From Branchipolynoe longqiensis (taxonomy: Eukaryota > Annelida > Polychaeta > Phyllodocida > Polynoidae), in contig CM059193.1 in assembly GCA_030323885.1 (NCBI GenBank), positions 96,340,852 to 96,404,851 on the forward strand: a stretch of DNA of 64,000 nucleotides, given 5' to 3'. The translations under genes were made by a program, and so were the position numbers. Under the pieces are notes generated by a model. The model saw only the letters and a list, made by a program, of their open reading frames with translations, ran no database searches and was not told the origin of the DNA. Shown piece by piece: positions 32,222-44,105 of the stretch; the stretch's first letter is position 1, and every line of letters begins with the position of its first letter.

Positions 32222-32389
32222 TGCTCGGACAAGCTGTTCAATGTGAGAATGTTGGTAAAACGCAGAGAGTACAAATTGGAGTCATCAATAGACGAGATCA
32301 CCGTTCCGACTGTGCATGCGCTGAAAACGGCATTGGCAGCAAAGCAAATGCATCTGGCCATTGAGTTTACCGATACGTGCCATAGCTAA
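32222..32389 (+). CDS. Short coding-like segment, unknown (possible exon or gene fragment)
   Basis: An open segment of 55 codons ends with TAA at 32387-32389 and has an internal ATG at 32249. The peptide is mixed in composition (LVKRREYKLESSIDEITVPT is its middle) and does not look repetitive. It begins directly after a SINE tail and lacks a clear start or splice signal, so it may be a truncated exon or a retrocopy fragment. I do not recognise the family. Confidence 0.2.
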   Translation, partial: CSDKLFNVRMLVKRREYKLESSIDEITVPTVHALKTALAAKQMHLAIEFTDTCHS

Positions 32390-32870
32390 ACATTTTGAGC
32401 TAAGAAACCTACAATTCCACACAAAACAATCAGTGATATCCACATCACCATTAGTAATTCTTGTTCTAAATATTAAAATGCCAACTGTGTCAACAGACAC
32501 TTGTTTCAGAGAAATATATAACCAATATCTCATTAACCGTACTCATTTTCTAGTTCTACATATGTCATTAACCATAGGATATAATAAAAACATGAATAAA
32601 ATAAGTAAAACTGACTCTGGCTATGGCTCTAACACTAGTCTGAGTGCCCAAATTTGCTTAAATCTAAATGCAAATGGTATAAGATGTGCTGATTATATTG
32701 AGGAAAATGCAATGCTCGATAAAAGATTATATCTTACTTTATTATATGTATTATTTTAGTTGGTATTTTAGTTGGTGTTTCAAACAAGAGCTGAGATGAG
32801 CTGAAACTAGCACATTTCATAGCTGCACCCAGTGTCTTAGCATGTGCCATGTGCTTCTAGCGGGTTTGTT
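32390..32870. other. AT-rich unique sequence, no gene assigned
   Basis: A 132-codon plus-strand frame (32361-32759) crosses this stretch. It is AT-rich, has no recognisable domain and overlaps the preceding segment in another frame. Confidence 0.35.
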
Positions 32871-32875
32871 TTTCT

Positions 32876-33075
32876 TCTACGTATCCCACAATGCACCGCG
32901 CAGCTGGAATGGTGATGTAGTCTATAAGCGATGCATCGGGATCACGTGGTCCGGAAGTGACTCGGCTTCGCGCATGCGGCCTTATACCACCTCGCCATCT
33001 GGGTCACTGAGCATGCGCAGCGTCCAATCCCAACTGCCCTACAAGATGCAGGGCGGACGGCAGATGGCGCCACTT
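32876..33075. promoter_or_regulatory. TATA-less CpG promoter-like cluster
   Basis: Within 200 bp there are a ZNF143/Staf-like CTACGTATCCCACAATGCA (32878-32896), an E-box CACGTG (32943-32948) and an ETS site CCGGAAGTG (32951-32959). Also present are two NRF1-like palindromes (CGCGCATGCGG near 32969-32979, GAGCATGCGCAG at 33009-33020), CCAAT (33024-33028), GGGCGG (33051-33056) and a YY1/CTCF-like CAGATGGCGCC (33061-33071). This combination is typical of metazoan housekeeping promoters. No downstream gene is identified. Confidence 0.5.
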
Positions 33076-33267
33076 TGAAGCGGTCGGGCCGCGGCGCCTT
33101 TTGAAGTGGTGCGGAAAGAATCTCAGCTGCTGCGGACGCGGTGGGGAGAGGCTTGTGTCGGACGGGTGCAGATTAGGCGATTTCCCAGAGGGCGCCGATA
33201 CGGGCGGACTCGGAGGTCCCGTTTGATGCCAGGACGACGGCGTGCTCAGATAGTTCTACTTGAAACT

Positions 33268-33327
33268 GCCCAGTCCTGATATGACCTTATATTTTGCCAG
33301 GAAGTAAAACTCCAACAACCAACCAAC
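33268..33327 (+). mobile_element. SINE tail fragment
   Basis: CCTGATATGACCTTATATTT followed by GCCAGGAAGTAAAACTCC and a CAACAACCAACCAAC tail. Confidence 0.75.
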
Positions 33328-33394
33328 TTGAAGGTGCCTGTTCTCCAGCCCTCTCTCAGCCACCACTCACATTAACCCTCATTTACCCTCTCCA

Positions 33395-33500
33395 CGTCCG
33401 CCCCCGCCCCCGCCCCGCCCCGCCCCGCCCCGCCCCGCCCCGCCCCGCCCCGCCCCGCCCCGCCCCGCCCCGCCCCCGTCCCCGTCCCCGCCCCTCCCCT
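33395..33500. repeat. (CCCCG)n pentanucleotide array
   Basis: About 16 near-perfect CCCCG units with GT variants at the right edge. The minus strand is G-quadruplex-prone. Confidence 0.92.
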
Positions 33501-33639
33501 GCCTTAACGCCCTCCTGTATCCTGCATCTCCGCCATATTTGTCATCTTTTGTCGTCTTTTGGTTTGTGATGCTTTGTTTACCATCCATAACGAGTAAGCC
33601 GCATTGCGCCATCTGCCCACAACCTCTTCATCCCTCATC

Positions 33640-33970
33640 CTTCCGTTACCCCTGCCGCAGCTCTCCCCCCACCCCCCCCCTGCTCGCCCCCCCTCCCCCA
33701 CACACTACCTCACGTCCCCCCTCCTCCACCAACCCCCCACTCCCTCACACCCCCTCCCTCACGCCTCCTTCCTCAATGGCCTCCTCCCTCACGCCCCCTC
33801 CTCCCCCACCACTCCCTCACGCCCCCCTCCTCACGCCCCATCCCTCACACCCTTCCCTCACATCCCCTCCTTCGCCTCCCGCCGTCACGCCCCCACCTCC
33901 TCCCACTCCCTCACACCCCCTCCCTCAACCCCCCTCTCTCACCTCCCCCGCCCTCCCCGTCCCGCCCGGC
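33640..33970. repeat. C-rich CCCTCACGCCCC low-complexity tract
   Basis: Irregular TCCCTCACNCCCCC units. The Pro/Ser-rich frames are artefacts. The rest of 33500-34195 is unique with no gene seen. Confidence 0.8.
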
Positions 33971-34194
33971 CTCCATTGCTCTGCATCCTGACGACTTGCC
34001 GTAAAACCAAGGTGAAGGTCGGTGGTTGTACATGACCGAGGTTAGAGGGAACAGTAATGAAAATGGCAGATATGCAGTGATCTATGCATTAGACAATAAA
34101 CTGTGTGAGTAGTGTAGTTAATTATGATATCATAATAGATTATAAAAACATGAATGTAGTTATAACCACCTTTCAGGCCTAGTTCTGGTAGTGC

Positions 34195-35075
34195 TACATG
34201 TTACACCTGACACAGGTGTGACATACGTCATGTGTGCTGCCCTCTCACCCACACACCAGGCTTAACTCAGCTAACCCCAACGCCCACCCCCACCCCAGGT
34301 ACCTCAGGTGTGCTGCCACCTCACCCACACACCAGGCTTAACTCAGCTCCACCCCCCACCCCCCCCACACCCGGGTACTTCAGGTGTGCTGCCACCTCAC
34401 CCACACACCAGGCTTAACTCAGCTCCCCCAACCCCCACCCCCCACACCCGGGTACTTCAGGTGTGCTGCCACCTCACCCACACACCAGGCTTAACTCAGC
34501 TCCCCCCAACCCCCAACCCCCAACCCCCACCCCCCACACCCGGGTACTTCAGGTGTGCTGCCACCTCACCCACACACCAGGCTTAACTCAGCTCCCCCCA
34601 ACCCCCACCCCCCACACCTGGGTACTTCAGGTGTGCTGCCACCTCACCCACACACCAGGCTTAACTCAGCTCCACCCCCCCCCCCCCCCACCCCCCACAC
34701 CCGGGTACTTCAGGTGTGCTGCCACCTCACCCACACACCAGGCTTAACTCAGCTCCCCCCAACCCCCAACCCCCACACCCGGGTACTTCAGTTGTGCTGC
34801 CCTGTGAACGGCACACCAGGCTTAACTCAGCTCTCCCCAACACCACCCCCCACCCCGGGTTCCTCAGGTGTGCTGCCCTGGGAACGACACACCAGACTTG
34901 ACTCATCTACCCCCAACCCCCACCCCCCCACACCGGGTACTTCAGGTGTGCTGCCCTGTGAATGACACACCAGGCTTAACTCAGCTCCCCCCACCCCCAC
35001 CCCGGGTTCCTCAGTTGTGCTGCCCTCTCAACCACACACCAGGCTTAACTCAGCTCCAACCCCCCTACACCCACC
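34195..35075. repeat. ~78-bp minisatellite
   Basis: Eleven or twelve copies of a 75-85-bp unit with CAGGTGTGCTGCC, CACACCAGGCTTAACTCAGC and a variable CCCCAACCCCCACC run. The variable C-run causes the length differences. Confidence 0.9.
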
Positions 35076-35084
35076 CTGACAGCC

Positions 35085-35560
35085 GCTGCGCGGTAATGTG
35101 CGTGCTGCGCGGTATTGTGCGCGAAGCGCGGTAATGTGCTCGCTGCATGGTAATATGATCACTGCGTGGTAATGTGCTCACTGCGCGGTAATATGATCAC
35201 TGCGTGGTAATGTGCACGATGCGCGGTAATGTGTGTGCTGCACGGTAATGTGCACGATGCGCGGTAATGCGCGCAATGCACGGTAATGTGCACGATGCGC
35301 GGTAATGCGCGTGCTGCACGGTAATGTGCACGATGCGCGGTAATGTGCGCGATGTGCAGTATTCTGCGCAATGTGCGGTAATGTGCTCACTGTGTGGTAA
35401 TCTGCTCACCGCACTGTAATATGCTCACTGCGCGGTAATGTGCGCGCTGCGCGGTAATGTGCGCGATGCGCGGTAATATGCGCGCTGCGCGGTAATGTGC
35501 GCGCTGCGCGGTAGTGTGCGCACTTCGCGGTAATGTGCGCGCTGCGCGGTAATGGTGCTG
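35085..35560. repeat. 19-bp CpG-rich minisatellite
   Basis: About 25 copies of TGCGCGGTAATGTGCGCGC-like units. Overlapping frames in all registers are artefacts. Confidence 0.92.
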
Positions 35561-35574
35561 TACCGCGTTCAGTG

Positions 35575-36264
35575 CTGGTGAGTGGGTCAGGCCCACGGCG
35601 TGTGTAGTGACGTCCGGCGCTACAAGACAGCAGGCAGACGGACCGGAAGTGGCCACACAATTGCAGGCAGACGGCCCGGAAGTAGCAACATGCGGCAGGA
35701 AAGCGCCCCGCTGAAGGTGCTCGGTACAGTACGGGCGGCGTGTGTTGGGACATGGACATTGATGGCCTGCTTTACATGGATATGCGGAGGGTGGGCTTTG
35801 TTTTGGGCCACATATCCATTGTGGTCGGCTTCTCACGGATGACTTCTGCCATCTGACCTAACCATTACATAGATCATGCGCAGAGCCACCAGTACCATTA
35901 GTTCCCACCACTGCCGCCAGAGGACGGGTTGCTGATGGAAAGCCTCTATAGTACCTTTTCCCACAAAGCGCGCTGCACACTGAGTTACTTACTACCCACA
36001 CCATTACTTCCCGCCACTGACGCCAGAGGGCGGGTTGATGGTCTATCCCCGAGTCTATCACATGACTGAGCCGTCAAAGGCCTGATGAGCCGCGCTTTGT
36101 TCGGCCGGTGCTGGGTGTGCAATGAACCGTGATGTTCTTAGTTTATTGCCAGAAGTTGAATAGCTCAGAATGGCGCCACCTGGCGGCTCTCAGAAGCAAA
36201 GTGCCCGGCGCGTCTCCGTTATTGGTCCACACCGTCTGCTGCTGGGGGTGGGTGCCCGCCTGAT
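35575..36264. promoter_or_regulatory. CpG-bearing unique island with ETS- and CTCF-like motifs
   Basis: Two CGGAAGT ETS cores lie in a short direct duplication (near 35639-35685). Three CTCF-like motifs are GCCGCCAGAGGACGGG (35913-35928), GACGCCAGAGGGCGGG (about 36019-36034) and, on the minus strand, CCGCCAGGTGGCGCCA (36171-36187). The first two sit in a ~45-bp direct duplication. An insulator or promoter role is inference. The 86-codon plus frame at 35582 has no recognised domain. Confidence 0.4.
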
Positions 36265-36267
36265 GTC

Positions 36268-36466
36268 GGTTGTTGCATTTTTACGTACGGGCAACATCTA
36301 AGGTCATATCAGGATGGGTACCGACTTGTGACAATATACATTCATAGTGATGTTATAGTGCTGCCCCACTAGAAAATGAGGCCGCTGGGACCATGACCCA
36401 ATACCCCACACAGCTACATTATCCTGACACTGAGCTAACTATTCCTTGCCCTATCCTAATGATGCG
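36268..36466 (-). mobile_element. SINE, 3' part, split by an LTR-like insertion
   Basis: Minus-strand SINE body from the tail at GGTTGTTGCATTTTTACG to CCTATCCTAATGATG. The family sequence resumes at about 36957 (AATGTTGAGTGCCAGGCTAG). Confidence 0.85.
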
Positions 36467-36957
36467 CGAAAAGGAAGAAAGCGAGGCGGATGTGGAGGAA
36501 AGAGGCGTTTATTGGTACGCCTCAGACAAACAGGTTATACAACAAGGCAAAGTGAGGAGGCTCATGAGGAGCAAACATATAATACAGGTGACATGAGGAA
36601 GGTAAAAGGAAGGCTCAGAGGGAGCGGAAATATAACCTATGGTGTAGAGTTCAGGGGAGGGGAGCCAAGGAGCCCTCCACCAAAAGTAGGATAGAAGTTG
36701 GGTGCGTGGGTGGAGAAAAGAGGAGCAGCAGGGAGGACGGCAGGATGGTGAGTGACTGAGGGAGGCACGCGGGCGGCCTTATAAGGGGGGAAGGGATGGC
36801 GAGGGCGGGGGAGGTGAGAAAGCGGCGGGCCGGGGGAGGGGCGAGGGAGAGGGCTGAGAGGCGGGTGACAGGGAAGGTGCGAATGCTGCGCGACGCCTGG
36901 CAGGCGGGGGGAGGGTCTCTTCCTCTCCACGCATCAAATGCAATGCGAGCATTGCGA
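36464..36957 (-). mobile_element. Solo-LTR-like insertion, ~490 bp
   Basis: It interrupts a SINE. On the minus strand it runs from about TGGTCGCAATGC to CTTTTCGCGCA. It contains a CCTTATAAGG TATA-like box (36777-36786) and, ~270 bp downstream, AATAAA (near 36508-36513). Together these fit the promoter and poly(A) layout of an LTR. Flanking GATG/AATG suggests a 4-bp target duplication with one mismatch, but the ends are ambiguous. There is no coding capacity. Confidence 0.5.
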
Positions 36958-37090
36958 CCAATGTTGAGTGCCAGGCTAGGAAGTGACAAGGATCAATTTG
37001 AAAATCATTGTTTTGACTTGACTAGGAACCAAACTCCTGACTTTCCGTATGCGAGCCCCATGCTGATTCCTCCACTGCACCCGGTAGTTA
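36957..37090 (-). mobile_element. SINE, 5' part with tRNA head
   Basis: Continuation of 36268-36466, ending with the complement of the tRNA-like head near 37040-37085. Confidence 0.8.
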
Positions 37091-37139
37091 TTTGAGAAGA
37101 GCGTCAGGAGAAATGAATTGTGTGGAACTGGATATTATT

Positions 37140-39030
37140 TAGCCAGCGAATTAGTTTTACTTCACTCCTTGTATAGCAATACAAACATTAGTTTTACTTA
37201 GCTCCTTCTATAGAAATTCAAAGAATAGTTTAACTTTGCTCCTCCCATAGAAATAGGGACATCAGTTTTACTTAGCTCCTTCTACAGAAACAGAAACATT
37301 AGATTTACTTAGCTCCTTCCAAAGAAATACAAACATTAGTTCTATAGAAATACAACTGTTAGGTTTCCTTAGCTCATTCTACAGAAATACAAACATTAGC
37401 TTTACTTAACTCCTTCTATAGATATACAAACATCAGTTTTACTTAGCTCCTTCTACAGACATACAAACATTAGATTTACTTAGCTTATTCTATACAAATA
37501 GAACCATTAGTTTTACTTAGCTCCTTCTATATAAATACACACATTAGTTTTACGTAGTTCCTTCTACAGAAATACAAACATTAGTCTTACTTAGCTCCTT
37601 CTACAGAAATACAAACATTAGTTTTACTTAGCTCCTTCTATAGAAATACAAACATTGGTTTTACTTAGCTCCTTACATAGAAATACACACATTAGTTTTA
37701 CTTAACTCCTTCTATAGAAATACGAACATTAGATTTACTTAGCTCCTTCTATAGAAATACAAATATTAGATTTACTTAGCTCCTTCCATAGAAATGCGTA
37801 CATTAGTTTTACTTAGCTCCTTCTATAGGAATACAAACATTAGTTTTAATTAGCTCCTTCTATAGAAATACAAACATTAGATTTACTTAGCTCCTTCTAC
37901 AGAAATACAAACATTGGTTTTAATTAGCTCCTTCTATAGAAATACTGACATTAGATTTACTTAGCTCCTTCTATAGAAATACAAACATTACTTTTACTTA
38001 GCTCCTTCTATAGAAATACAAATATTAGTTTTACTTAGATCCTTCTATAGAAAGACGTACATTAGTCTTACTAAGCTCCTTCTACAGAAATATGTACATT
38101 AGATTTACTTAGCTCCCTCTACAGAAATACAAACATTAGTTTTACTTAGCTCCTTCTATAGAAATACAAACATTACTTTTACTTAGCTCCTTCTATAGAA
38201 ATGCAAATATTAGTTTTACTTAGCTCCTTCTATAGGAATACAAACATTCGTCTTAATTAGCTCCTTCTATAGAAATACAAACATTAGATTTACTTAGCTC
38301 CTTCTACAGAAATACAAACATTGGTTTTACTTAGCTCCTTCTACAGAAATACAAATATTAGTTTTACTTAGCTCCTTCTATAGAAAGACGTACATTAGTC
38401 TTACTAAGCTCCTTCTACATAAATACATACATTAGATTTACTTAGCTCCTTCTACAGAAATACACACATTAGATTTACTTAGTTCCTTCTACAGAAATAC
38501 AAACATTAGTTGTACTTAGCTCCTTCTACAGAAATACAAACATTGGTTTCACTTAGCTCCTTCTATAGAAATACAAACATTAGTTTTACTTAGTTCCTTC
38601 TACAGAAATACAAACATTGGTTTTACTTAGCTCCTTCTATAGAAATACAAACATTAGTTGTACTTAGCTCCTTCTACAGAAATACAAGCATTAGTTTTAC
38701 TTAGCTCCTTCTATAGAAATACAAACATTAGTTTTACTTAGTTCCTTCTACAGAAATACAAACATTAGTTTTACTTAGCTCCATCTACAGAAATACAAAC
38801 ATTAGTTTTACTTAGCTCCTTCTATTGAAATACAAACATTAGTTTTACTTAGTTCCTTCTACAGAAATACAAACATTAGATTTACTTAGCTCGTTTTAAT
38901 TAACTCCTTCTATAGAAATACAAACATTAGATTTACTTAGCTCCTTCTACAGAAATACAAACCTTAGTTTTACTTAGCTCCTTCTACAGAAATACGAACA
39001 TTAGTTTTACTTAGCCACTTCCGTAGAAAT
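37140..39030. repeat. 37-bp minisatellite
   Basis: About 50 copies of a 37-bp AT-rich unit (TTAGTTTTACTTAGCTCCTT, CTATAGAAATACAAACA). Variants alternate TTTT/ATTT and TATAG/ACAG. No frames stay open. Confidence 0.95.
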
Positions 39031-39381
39031 ACGACAGCAATATCCCATGCGTAATCAATTATGTACCCAAAGAATAAAAAAGAAAAAGCAATTCAGTGGT
39101 TGAGAACAAATCCTCTTCCTCGCATCCTAAATAACCCGCTGTGTATTAGCTTAACGTCCAAGTGTGGACCCGACTGAAGGTCAATGCACCTACCTCCATG
39201 GACACACGAGCACGTCTGGGTGGGGTTTGCTTACTTAGGCACACACCAGATGGCTTCTAAGTAGCTTCGAGTGTTGGGTAATTGGGTACAGTATAGCACA
39301 ATATAAGACTAAGAGAGTATCAGTAAATAAACCAAGCAGGTTATAGCAACCCACAGGATAACTCCGGTATAAATAATATTT
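39031..39381. other. Unique sequence, no gene
   Basis: No coding, RNA or repeat feature is recognised between the 37-bp array and the LTR. Confidence 0.4.
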
Positions 39382-39914
39382 GCATAACATCGTATACCCC
39401 TCCTTTAATGCATTGGTGGGGGAATGCAAATGTTCTATTATTGATCGGGTATACATGACCAGGAGCATGTATGTGTATATGTAGTTGCGGGTGGTGTCTG
39501 AGTGAGATGTAGTAAATAGACAAAGTGGTGCTGGCAGGACTGTGTGTAAGGGGCACTCAGAGCCCTACACACTACCCCCTCCCCCCTCTGCTACTTAGGA
39601 TCACCACACTCATGCTCAAGGCAGGTGGTGGACAGGGGAGCCACACAACTTGGTGGTGGTGGGCAGATCACTGCTAACCATGGGGACCAGGAATGCTGAA
39701 TCCCTATTGGTAGAGCTAAGGATGTTTGTTTCTCATTGTGGGAATAGGGAGGGGCGGTACTCTACACTAAATCCATGTACCATATAAATAATAAACCAGA
39801 GGGCTTGACTCTCTCTCTTCTTTCACACTTTGTACTCATTCTTTCTCTTTGCCTGTATTAATTTCACTATAGCCTGCCTACACAATCACAGATTCGAGCT
39901 GTAGACTTTACACA
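39382..39914 (+). mobile_element. LTR with adjacent primer-binding-site-like sequence
   Basis: Same family as 15533-16092 (shared CATTGGTGGGGGAATG, CCCCCTCCCCCCT, GATCACCACACTCATG, TATAAATAATAAACCAGAGG, GCCTGCCTACACAATC). It ends CA, and TGGTGACC follows at 39916-39923, matching the start of a tRNA-Trp-complementary primer site used by some Gypsy-type elements. Only ~65 bp of possible internal sequence follow before a SINE, so it is a 5' LTR remnant. Confidence 0.65.
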
Positions 39915-39986
39915 CTGGTGACCACAACAGGTGGTAGTTGGAGGGGGGATTCAACTGTACTTTATGGAGACCTAGTCTTTACAAGA

Positions 39987-40280
39987 TTAGTGTACACTCA
40001 TGCAAACTTCATAGTGCTGCCCCACAGGAAGAAAAGGCCACCAGCACCATGACCTGATAGTGATATCCCACTCAGTCACATTATCCTGACACTGACCAAT
40101 CAGTCCTTTGCACTATCCTAATAATCCTGAGCACCAGGCTAGGAAGGGACAAGTATGAATTGTTAAGGCATTGGTTTGATCCGACTAGTGTTCGAACCCA
40201 CAAGCCCATGGGTTTGGATCCCCTGATCTCCCAAAACAGGAGACGGACATTCAACTCATTCGTCCATCCCGTCTGGTGGC
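39987..40280 (-). mobile_element. SINE, 3' truncated
   Basis: It matches the minus-strand family from GTGTACACTCATG through the CAGTCACATTATCCTGACAC block to the complement of the tRNA head (CAGGAGACGGACATTC, CGTCCATCCCGTCTGG). Confidence 0.85.
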
Positions 40281-40504
40281 CCCTCATTCAGGCGTTGGAT
40301 GCAGACCTATCTAGTTGCATCACATCCTACACTGACTGTATCCATAGATTGGTGTAGTGAGGAGCACCTCCCTCCCTGATAAAATACTCCACCTACAAGT
40401 GGGTGGGGGAAGCTTGGATGCAACACAGCGCCCATATACACTAATGGTCCTGATGCTCCTCCTGGAATGGTGGGATGTCGTTTCGAATCCATCTCTAGCT
40501 ATCA
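40281..40504. other. Unique sequence with weak tRNA-like boxes
   Basis: TTGGTGTAGTGAGGAGCACC (near 40350) and GTTTCGAATCC (near 40480) could be A and B boxes of a decayed tRNA-derived retroposon. No gene. Confidence 0.3.
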
Positions 40505-40735
40505 TGTTGGTCAATAAGTCGAGCGCAGGCCTCGCGAACGGGAGATCGGGAGTTCGGTTCGCGGTGGAGTCAAATTATTAATTTGATTCTTGTTGCTTCC
40601 TAGCTTGGTGCTCAGCATTACTAGGATAGGGCAAGGACTGGGTAGCTCAGTGTCAGGATAATGTGACTGAGTGGAATATCGGGTCAAGGTGCTGGTTGCC
40701 TATTCTCCCAGTGCGGCAGCACTATGAAGTCACCA
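40505..40735 (+). mobile_element. SINE, 3' truncated at a minisatellite boundary
   Basis: It runs from the tRNA-like head remnant (GGGAGATCGGGAGTTCGGTT) through GGATAGGGCAAGGACTGG to GGCAGCACTATGAAGTCACC. The 41-bp array starts there instead of the SINE tail. Confidence 0.85.
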
Positions 40736-43665
40736 TGTAGGTACATTATTAGCATGTACTGAGATGAATGGGGCTGGCAGTACATTATCGCCATGTACTT
40801 AGATAACTGTGTGGCTCGCAGTACATTATTGGCATGCACTGAGATAACTGTGGGACTGGCACTGAGATAAGTGTGGGACTGGCAGTACATTATTTGCATG
40901 CACTGAGCTAACTGTGGAACAGGCAGTACATTATTGGCATGTACTGCGATAACTGTGGGCTGTCAGTACATTATTGGCATGCACTGAGATAATTGTGGGA
41001 GTAGCACTACATTATTTGCATGCACTGAGATGAATGGGGCTGGCAGTACATTATCGGCATGGCAGTACATTATCGGTATGCACTGAGCCAACTGTGGGAC
41101 TTCTAGTACATTATCGGCATGCACTGAGATAACTGTCAGACTGGCAGTACATTATTGGCACACACTGAGATAAATGTGGGACTGGCAGTACATTATTGGC
41201 ATATACTGAGATAACTGTAGGGCTGGCAGTATATTATCGGTATGCACTGAGATAACTGTCAGAATGGCAGTACATTATGGGCATACACTGAGATAACTGT
41301 GGGACTGGCAGTACATTATTGGCATGTACCGAGATAATTGTGGGACTGGAAGTACATTATCGGCATGCACTGAGCTAACTGTCAGACTGGCAGTACATTA
41401 TTGGCAAGCAGTGAGATAACTGTGGAACTGGCAGTAGATTATTGGCATATACTGTGATAACTGTGGGGCTGGCAGTACATTATTGCCATGTACTGAGATA
41501 ATTGTGGGACTGGCAGTACAGTATTGGCATACACTGAGATAACTGTCGGATGGGCAATACATTATTGGCATGTACTGAGAGAACTGTGGGACTGGCAGTA
41601 CATTATTGGCATACACTGAGATAACTGTGGGGCTGGCAGTAGGTTATTGGCATGTAATGAGAGAGCTATCGGACTGGCAGTACATTATCGGCAAGCACTG
41701 AGATAACTGTGGGACTGGCAGTACATTATTGGCATGTACTGAGATAACTGTGGGACTGGCAGTACATTATTGGCATGTACCGAGATAATTGTGGGACTGG
41801 CAGTAGATTATCGGCATGCACTGAGATAACTGTCAGACTGGGAGTACATTATTGGCATACACTGAGATAACTGTGGGACTGGCAGTACATTATTGTCATA
41901 TACTGAGATAACTGTGGGGCTGGCAGTACATTATTGGCATGTACCGAGATAATTGTGGGACTGGCAGAACATTAGCGGCAAGCACTATGATAACTGTGGG
42001 ACTGGCAGTACATTATCGGCAAGCACTAAGATAAATGTGGGACTTGCATTACATTATCAGCATGCAATGAGATAATTGTGGGACTGTCAGTACATTATTG
42101 GCATGCACTGAGATAACTGTCGGGTTGGCAGTACATTAGTGGCATGCACTGACATAAATGTGGGACTGGCAGTACATTATTGGCATGTACTGAGATGAAT
42201 GGGGCTGGCAGTACATTATTGGCATGTACTGAGATAGCTGTGGGACTGGCAGTAGATTATCGGCATGCACTGAGATAACTGTCAGACTGGGAGTACATTA
42301 TTGGCATACACTGAGATAACTGTGGGACTGGCAGTACATTATTGTCATATACTGAGATAACTGTGGGGCTGGCAGTACATTATTGGCATGTACCGAGATA
42401 ATTGTGGGACTGGCAGTACATTATCGGCAAGCACTATGATAACTGTGGGACTGGCAGTACATTATCGGCAAGCACTAAGATAAATGTGGGACTTGCAGTA
42501 CATTATCAGCATGCAATGAGATAATTGTGGGACTGTCAGTACATTATTGGCATGCACTGAGATAACTGTCGGGTTGGCAGTACATTATTGGCATGCACTG
42601 ACATAAATGTGGGACTGGCAGTACATTATTGGCATGTACTGAGATGAATGGGGCTGGCAGTACATTATTGGCATGTACTGAGATAGCTGTGGGACTGGCA
42701 GTACATTATCAGCAATCACTGAGATAACTGTGGGACTGGCAGTACAGTATCGGCATGTACAGAGATAATTGTGGGACTGGCAGTACATTATTGGCATGTA
42801 CTGAGATAACTGTGGGACTGGCAGTGAATTATCGCAAGCACTAAGATAACTGTAGGACTGGCAGTACATTATCGGCATGAACTGAGATAACTGTGGGACT
42901 GGCAGTACATTATTGGCATCTACTGAGATAACTGTGGGACTGGCAGTGCATTATCGGCAAGCACTAAGATAACTGTAGGACTGGCAGTACATTATCGGCA
43001 TGAACTGAGCTAAATGTAGGACTGGCAGTACATTATAGGCATCTACTGAGATAACTGTGGGAATGTCAGTACATTATTGGCATGTACTGAGATGAATGGG
43101 GCTGGCAGTACATTATTGGCATGCACAGAGATAACTGTGAGGCTTGCAGTACATTATTGGCATGCACTGAGATAATTGTGGGACAGACAGTACATTATTG
43201 GCATGCACTGAGATAACTGTGGGACTGGCTGTACATTATCGGCAAGCACTGAGATAACTGTGGGACTGACAGTACATTATTGGAATGTACTGAGATAATT
43301 GTGGGAGTGGCAGTACACTATCGGCATGCACTGAGATGAATGGGGCTGGCAGTACATCATCGGCATGTACTGAGATAATTGTGGGACTGGCAGTACATTA
43401 TTGGCATGTCCTGAGATACCTGTGGGGCTGGCAGTACATTATTGGCAAGCACTAAGATAACTGTGGGACTGACAGTACCTTATCGGCAAGCACTGATATA
43501 ACTGTGGGACTGGCAGTACATTATTGGCATGCACTGAGATGAATTGGGCTGGCAGTACATTATCGGCATGTACTGAGATAATTGTGGGGCTGGCAGTACA
43601 CCATCGGCATGTACTGAGATAACTGTGGGGTTGACAGTACAGCATTGGCATGCACAAGGCAGCTG
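40736..43665. repeat. 41-bp minisatellite with higher-order duplication
   Basis: About 71 copies of a 41-bp unit (CAGTACATTATTGGCATGCA, CTGAGATAACTGTGGGACTGG). A block of about 11 units near 41790-42240 is repeated almost exactly at about 42240-42690 (offset ~449 bp). Confidence 0.95.
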
Positions 43666-43769
43666 TGACAATGACCTATGCATCTCTCTCTCGGTAAGAA
43701 TCTACCAAGCATCTTTGTAGGTTTTTGGTGGAATTCATGCCGAAACCTGGAGTCATTTTTCAAAGTATC

Positions 43770-44105
43770 TAAAGTTACCACACAATATAACACATCACTG
43801 TGGCAGTGCCGCCGGGAACTAACCATTGGTTACCACACAATATAATACGCCACTGTGGCATTGCCATGGAGCACTAACCATTGGTTTCCACACAATATAA
43901 CACAACAGTATAACCATTGGTTACCACACAATATAGCATGCCAATGTGGCACTGCCACGACGGTCTAACCATTGGTTACCACACAATATAAGACACCAAT
44001 GTGGCAGTGCCACCGGGAACTAACCAGCGGTTGCTACACAATATAAGACACCACTGTGGTGGGGCCGCCGGGAACTAACCAGTGGTTTCCACACACCACT
44101 GTGGC
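43770..44105. repeat. 55-bp minisatellite
   Basis: Six copies of TAACCATTGGTTACCACACA / ATATAACACACCACTGTGGC / AGTGCCGCCGGGAAC, the later ones with small deletions. Confidence 0.88.

Noticed and set aside
32361..32759. 132-codon plus-strand frame
   Set aside because: It is AT-rich, has no domain or splice context, and overlaps a better coding-like segment in another frame.
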